From Corallococcus terminator (lineage in GTDB: Bacteria > Myxococcota > Myxococcia > Myxococcales > Myxococcaceae): DNA of 36,227 nt. Of the stretch, positions 32,945 to 36,227 are shown in pieces. Below the pieces are notes generated by a model. The model made no database searches. It saw only the letters and a program-made list of their open reading frames with translations, and was not told the DNA's origin. The stretch spans positions 1 to 36,227 of the forward strand of contig NZ_RAVZ01000059.1 of NCBI RefSeq assembly GCF_003611635.1, written 5' to 3'. The stretch's first letter is position 1. Every line of letters begins with the position of its first letter. The position numbers were made by a program, and so were the translations under genes.

Positions 32945-34393
32945 TCAGCGTCGCGAGGAAGCCATCGCGTCCGCGTCCACCGCCGCCGGGAACACGGAGT
33001 TGTCATTCGCGCCCGGGCGACCCAGCCCCCTGGCGATGGCCGGCTCCGATGCGCTCACCGGCCCCACGTAGAACACCCCGTGGTAGCCCTCCTCGTTGGG
33101 CGAGTCCCAGACGTGCACGAAGAAGCGGTCCCCGTTGTCCTTCCCCTTCGTCTCCTTCACGCCGCAGTCCAGCTTGCCCACCCGGGGATCCGCCGAGCAG
33201 ATCCACGCCGACCCGCTGTTGTACGCCATGTCCAGGGCCGTGACGTCCTTGAGCTGCGCCTTCAAGAGCCGCCCCATCGGCTGGTACTTCTTGTCCCACG
33301 GCAGGCCCTGCGCGGTGCGCGGGTGGATGTTGCCGCTGGCCACCAGGTGGAAGCGCCCAGGCCCCGCCTTCACATGCGAGAGCACCGTCTGCGTGAGCGC
33401 ATCCTCGCGCTTCTGGCCCGACAGCTTCGGGTGGTCGTAGACGAAGGCCTCCACGTCCAGGCCCCGCGCGCGCAACTGCCGCAACTGCTCCAACATGTTC
33501 GCCACCGCCTCACTGCCGCGCCCGTCCGGGTACGGGCTGCGCCAGAACGGGGCCTCCATCAGCTTGAGCCAGTCCTCCTCCGAGCCCGCGCTCTTCACGA
33601 AGGTGGTGACGCGCTCCTCGTTCTCCACCGGCAACTCCAAGCCCACCGACACGGGCGTCCCCGACGTGACGAGCTGGCAGACCGCCTGCGCGATGAAGCG
33701 CGGCACCTCCTGCGTGCCGTGCAGTTCGCCCAGCAGCATCACCCCACCCGCCTTCGCCCGGCGCTTCAGGCCGATGATCTCCTGGCCGCACTCGGTGAAC
33801 ACGGGCGCGCCCTTGGCTTCGGACGCCTTCGCCACCTTCTGGGCCGCGGTGACCTCCTGCTGCTTCGCGAGGTGGGGCGCGATGCCACGGAACACGCGCC
33901 ACTCCATGTGCAGGTCCCGGTGGCCCTGGGCGGAGTCCACGTAGAAGGCGTTCTCCCCCTGCGGGAACGCGAGCCGGGCCTCGAGGTCCTCCGGGCTGAG
34001 CCCCGCTTCCCCTCCCCGGTCCAGGGTCTGGCCCCAGGCGAGATCCCGACCGGGTGCCATGAGCGTCTTGTTCACGGACTTGGTGACGCGGATGACCCAC
34101 AACTTGCTCTTCGTGGGCGTCTCCTGCTTGCCGATGACGAGGTAGCGGTGCCAGTAGCCCGAAATCCGCGAGCCGCCGAACTCCTGCTTCCAGTCCGTCT
34201 CCAGCACCCGGCTGCCCTTGTCCTCGCGGTACGGCAGGTTCGCGTCCGTGAAGTACTCGCGCACAGACGGCCACATCTCACTCAGCGGCACGTCGTAGAC
34301 GGCCTCGTAGTCCGGGGTCTCCAGGTCCTGCCGCCCGGCGCACCCCGCCGCGAGGACCAGCGCCACCCACCCCATGAGCCAAGTCGAACGCAT
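32945..34393 (-). CDS. Lipoprotein with ChaN/Tiki-like domain (tandem copy 1)
   Basis: This 482-residue predicted lipoprotein has a signal ending LAAGC with the lipidated cysteine at C18. Residues about 25-110 form a domain with the pattern DYEAVYDVPLSEMWPSVREY and SKLWVIRVTKS, which I do not recognise with confidence; its size and layout recall BamC-like lipoprotein modules. Residues about 215-435 resemble the ChaN/Tiki/TraB superfamily: GELHGT (222-227, with E223 and H225), then VSVGLELPVENEERV and SGNIHPRT. Such domains are haem-binding or metal-dependent hydrolase-like. ATG 34393 has GAGGAG eight bases upstream. It lies downstream of a near-copy (34571-36061) on the same strand. Function is unknown; the presumed place is the outer-membrane inner face. 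Confidence 0.78.
   Translation of the reverse strand: MRSTWLMGWVALVLAAGCAGRQDLETPDYEAVYDVPLSEMWPSVREYFTDANLPYREDKGSRVLETDWKQEFGGSRISGYWHRYLVIGKQETPTKSKLWVIRVTKSVNKTLMAPGRDLAWGQTLDRGGEAGLSPEDLEARLAFPQGENAFYVDSAQGHRDLHMEWRVFRGIAPHLAKQQEVTAAQKVAKASEAKGAPVFTECGQEIIGLKRRAKAGGVMLLGELHGTQEVPRFIAQAVCQLVTSGTPVSVGLELPVENEERVTTFVKSAGSEEDWLKLMEAPFWRSPYPDGRGSEAVANMLEQLRQLRARGLDVEAFVYDHPKLSGQKREDALTQTVLSHVKAGPGRFHLVASGNIHPRTAQGLPWDKKYQPMGRLLKAQLKDVTALDMAYNSGSAWICSADPRVGKLDCGVKETKGKDNGDRFFVHVWDSPNEEGYHGVFYVGPVSASEPAIARGLGRPGANDNSVFPAAVDADAMASSRR
33014..34393 (-). repeat. Tandem gene duplication, copy 1
   Basis: This block is repeated at 34622-36061 in the same direction. For example, 33541-33720 and 35149-35328 differ at only two of 180 positions, and 33061-33180 and 34669-34788 at five of 120. 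The signal peptide and a segment near codon 110-190 are much more different. Confidence 0.85.
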
Positions 34394-34497
34394 TTCGCAA
34401 CTCCTCACCTGCGGCGATTCCAGGATGAAGAGAGAACGCGAACCGGCGCGAAACGTATCGACGGCGTTCCTGGTGGTCCTCCCCCGAGCAATGCGGA

Positions 34498-34539
34498 GGG
34501 GCCGTGCGCACCACCGCATCCGGTGACACACACGGCCCC
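34498..34539 (-). terminator. Long hairpin between the two lipoprotein genes
   Basis: GGGGCCGTG (34498-34506) and CACGGCCCC (34531-34539) are perfect 9-base inverted arms around a 24-base spacer that itself contains CACC and GGTG arms. It follows the stop of the upstream (34571-36061) gene by about 30 bases on the minus strand. With no T-tract, it may end or attenuate transcription between the copies. Confidence 0.4.
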
Positions 34540-34570
34540 TGGGTTCCACGGGTGGAGGGAGGCGCTGGCG

Positions 34571-36061
34571 CTACAGGCCGAGCGTCGACCCCGTCGGTTC
34601 CTGCGCGGGCGCGGCGTCCGAAGGCCGCCCCAGGCCCTTTTCGATGGCCGGCTCCGACGCGCTCACCGGCCCCACGTAGAACACCCCGTGGTAGCCCTCC
34701 TTGTTGGGCGAGTCCCAGACATGCACGAAGAAGCGGTCCCCGTTGTCCTTCCCCTTCGTCTGCTTCACGCCGCAGTCCAGCTTGCGCCCCTGCGTATCCG
34801 CCGCGCAGATCCACGCCGACCCGCTGTCGTACGCCATGTCCAGGGCCGTGACGTCCTTGAGTTGCGCCTTCAAGAGCCGTCCCATCGGCTGGTACTTCTT
34901 GTCCCACGGCAGGCCCTGCGCCGTGCGCGGGTGGATGTTGCCGCTCACCACCAGGTGGAAGCGCGATGGCCCGGCCTTCACGTGGCCCAACACCGTCGCG
35001 GCCAGCGCATCCTCGCGCTTCTGGCCCGACAGCTTCGGGTGGTCGTAGACAAAGGCCTCCACGTCCATCCCGCGCGCACGCAACTGCCGCAACTGCTCCA
35101 GCATGTTCGCCACCGCCTCACTGCCGCGGCCATCCGGATAGGGGCTGCGCCAGAACGGGGCCTCCATCAGCTTGAGCCAGTCCTCCTCCGAGCCCGCGCT
35201 CTTCACGAAGGTGGTGACGCGCTCCTCGTTCTCCACCGGCAGCTCCAGCCCCACCGACACGGGCGTCCCCGACGTGACGAGCTGGCAGACCGCCTGCGCG
35301 ATGAAGCGCGGCACCTCCTGCGTGCCGTGCAGCTCCCCCAGCAGCAGCACCCCACCCGTCTTCGCCCGGCGCTTCAGGCCGATGATCTCCTGGCCGCACT
35401 CGGTGAACTCCGGGGCCACCTGCTTCGCATCGGGGGCGCGGGCCACCTTCTGGGCCACGGCGATCGGCGCCTTCCTGGCCAGGTGGGGCGCGATGCTGCG
35501 GAACACGCGCCACTCCATGTGCAGGTCCCGGTTGCCCTGGCCGGACTCCACGTAGAAGCCATTCTCCCCCTGCGGGAAGTTGAAGCGGTCCTCGTCATCC
35601 TCTCCGCTGATGGTCAGCGCCCCGCTCGACACGAAGGATTCATCTCCGGGGGCACCCGAGTTCCGGGAACCGGGAGCGCTTCCCAGGCTCCGGGCCACTC
35701 CCCACTCCAGCTCCTTGCCAGGCCTGGAGAGCGCCTTGTTCATGGACTTGGTGATGCGGATGATCCACAGCTTGCTCTTCGTGGGCGTCTCCCGCTTGCC
35801 CAGGACGAGGTAGCGGTGCCAGAAGCCCGAAATCTTCGAGCCGCCGAACTCCTGCTTCCACTCCGTCTCCAGCACGCCGCTGCCCTTGTCCTCGCGGAAC
35901 GGCAGGTTCGCGTTCGTGAAGTACTCGCGCACCGAAGGCCACATCTCCTCCAGCGGCACGTCGTAGATGGCCTCGTAGTCCGGAGTCTCCAGGTCCTGCC
36001 GCCCGGCACAGCCCACAACCCATGACAGCAGCACCAGCGACAGCACGATTCCTGAACGCAT
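34571..36061 (-). CDS. Lipoprotein with ChaN/Tiki-like domain (tandem copy 2)
   Basis: This 496-residue protein is the paralogue of the next gene downstream. The lipobox WVVGC puts the lipidated cysteine at C18. The N-terminal domain (25-110) and the ChaN/Tiki-like domain with GELHGT at 242-247 are almost the same as in copy 1. It differs by a 20-residue net insertion near residues 120-160 (Ser/Gly/Asp/Glu-rich, containing SGEDDEDRF), by the signal peptide and by the last 16 residues. ATG 36061 gives the signal peptide directly; a G-rich stretch upstream is a poor ribosome binding site. It is transcribed first of the pair. Retention of both with different linkers suggests separate roles or dosage. 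The biochemical function is not known. Confidence 0.78.
   Translation of the reverse strand: MRSGIVLSLVLLSWVVGCAGRQDLETPDYEAIYDVPLEEMWPSVREYFTNANLPFREDKGSGVLETEWKQEFGGSKISGFWHRYLVLGKRETPTKSKLWIIRITKSMNKALSRPGKELEWGVARSLGSAPGSRNSGAPGDESFVSSGALTISGEDDEDRFNFPQGENGFYVESGQGNRDLHMEWRVFRSIAPHLARKAPIAVAQKVARAPDAKQVAPEFTECGQEIIGLKRRAKTGGVLLLGELHGTQEVPRFIAQAVCQLVTSGTPVSVGLELPVENEERVTTFVKSAGSEEDWLKLMEAPFWRSPYPDGRGSEAVANMLEQLRQLRARGMDVEAFVYDHPKLSGQKREDALAATVLGHVKAGPSRFHLVVSGNIHPRTAQGLPWDKKYQPMGRLLKAQLKDVTALDMAYDSGSAWICAADTQGRKLDCGVKQTKGKDNGDRFFVHVWDSPNKEGYHGVFYVGPVSASEPAIEKGLGRPSDAAPAQEPTGSTLGL
34622..36061 (-). repeat. Tandem gene duplication, copy 2
   Basis: This is the partner of 33014-34393, offset by 1608 bases through the conserved core and by 1668 bases at the start codon because of the 60-base insertion in this copy. 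Confidence 0.85.
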
Positions 36062-36137
36062 CCGCGACCCCCGGCTGAAACCGCTTCCGGGGCCGTTCAA
36101 CGCGCCGGCGCCGGGCCCATATCGCTCCCAACCAACC

Positions 36138-36227
36138 TCACGGGTACAGCCGCATGGCGAGCTGCTGGAACGCCTTCGCGCTCTCGTCCGCCAGGGCGTG
36201 TCGGCCGTCCCGCACCACCCACCGGCC
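36138..36227 (-). CDS. C-terminal end of an amidohydrolase-like protein (partial)
   Basis: Only the last 29 codons are inside the window; the gene continues to the right. The visible end begins GRWVVRDGRHALADESAKAF. A GRxVVRDGRH ending is typical of amidohydrolase-superfamily deaminases such as formimidoylglutamate deiminase (HutF) and its relatives, where the last strands of the small beta domain carry this motif. The frame has the same G/C third-position bias as its neighbours. It lies 76 bases upstream of the lipoprotein gene on the same strand. Family identity is tentative because the catalytic core is not in view. Confidence 0.55.
   Translation of the reverse strand, partial: GRWVVRDGRHALADESAKAFQQLAMRLYP

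Noticed and set aside
31826-36025. A 1399-codon open frame on the plus strand opposite the ArgE-like gene and both lipoproteins
   Set aside because: It is antisense to three well-supported genes with clear motifs. Its translation is rich in His, Arg, Leu, Val and Ala with no domain, as expected from GC-biased third positions of the real genes.
36105-36114. Palindrome CCGGCGCCGG after the partial amidohydrolase-like gene
   Set aside because: It is short, with no loop and no T-tract; such GC palindromes are expected by chance in this composition.

Overview
The window looks like chromosomal DNA from a high-GC delta-group bacterium of the order Myxococcales, most likely Myxococcaceae (Myxococcus or Corallococcus type). 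The support is the very strong G/C preference at third codon positions, GTG starts and 4-base start/stop overlaps, a Wzx/Wzy/Wzc polysaccharide locus, and a minor-pilin/PilY1 operon carrying a cytochrome c of the kind described in Myxococcus xanthus. No species call can be made from sequence reading alone.

Region 1 (about 1-19,073) is a Wzx/Wzy-dependent surface polysaccharide locus. It holds a Wzx flippase and an acyltransferase (+), a GT2 glycosyltransferase (-), four GT4-like glycosyltransferases (+, 3,970-8,679), then a minus-strand unit read from 15,823 down to 8,689: Wzc (chain-length regulator fused to a BY-kinase), two GT4 enzymes, a Wzy-type polymerase and one more GT4. Divergent from wzc are a GT2/SAM-methyltransferase fusion and a GT-C type membrane glycosyltransferase. 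No initiating phosphoglycosyltransferase and no Wza exporter lie in the window, so the locus probably continues to the left or those genes are elsewhere. The set matches the kind of locus known in M. xanthus as the biosurfactant polysaccharide (BPS) cluster.

Region 2 (19,117-27,983) is a type IVa pilus priming/tip-complex cluster. A canonical monohaem cytochrome c and a small secreted Gly/Lys/Asp-rich protein come first. After a 208-base gap follow pilX, a second cytochrome c, pilY1, pilV, pilW and a FimU/FimT-like pilin, closely packed and mostly overlapping by 4 bases. The second cytochrome has no methionine after its start codon and carries a cysteine where the distal haem ligand should be, which is the signature of TfcP. 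TfcP is reported to help PilY1 bind calcium. PilY1 here shows three DxNxDG/DxDxDG-type calcium loops and a DUF4114-like domain. A near-consensus sigma-54 promoter (19,962-19,977) and an upstream interrupted palindrome (19,865-19,893) stand directly before pilX, which suggests activation by an NtrC-type enhancer-binding protein.

Region 3 (28,147-36,227) is mostly housekeeping: mfd (+) convergent with an ArgE-like M20 deacetylase (-), then two tandem, very similar lipoprotein genes (-) with a ChaN/Tiki-like GELHGT domain, and the last 29 codons of an amidohydrolase-like gene at the right edge. The tandem pair has a nearly identical core and diverged ends, which suggests recent duplication or gene conversion.

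No gene-free stretch exceeds 300 bases. I saw no tRNA, rRNA, CRISPR array, insertion sequence or phage gene.
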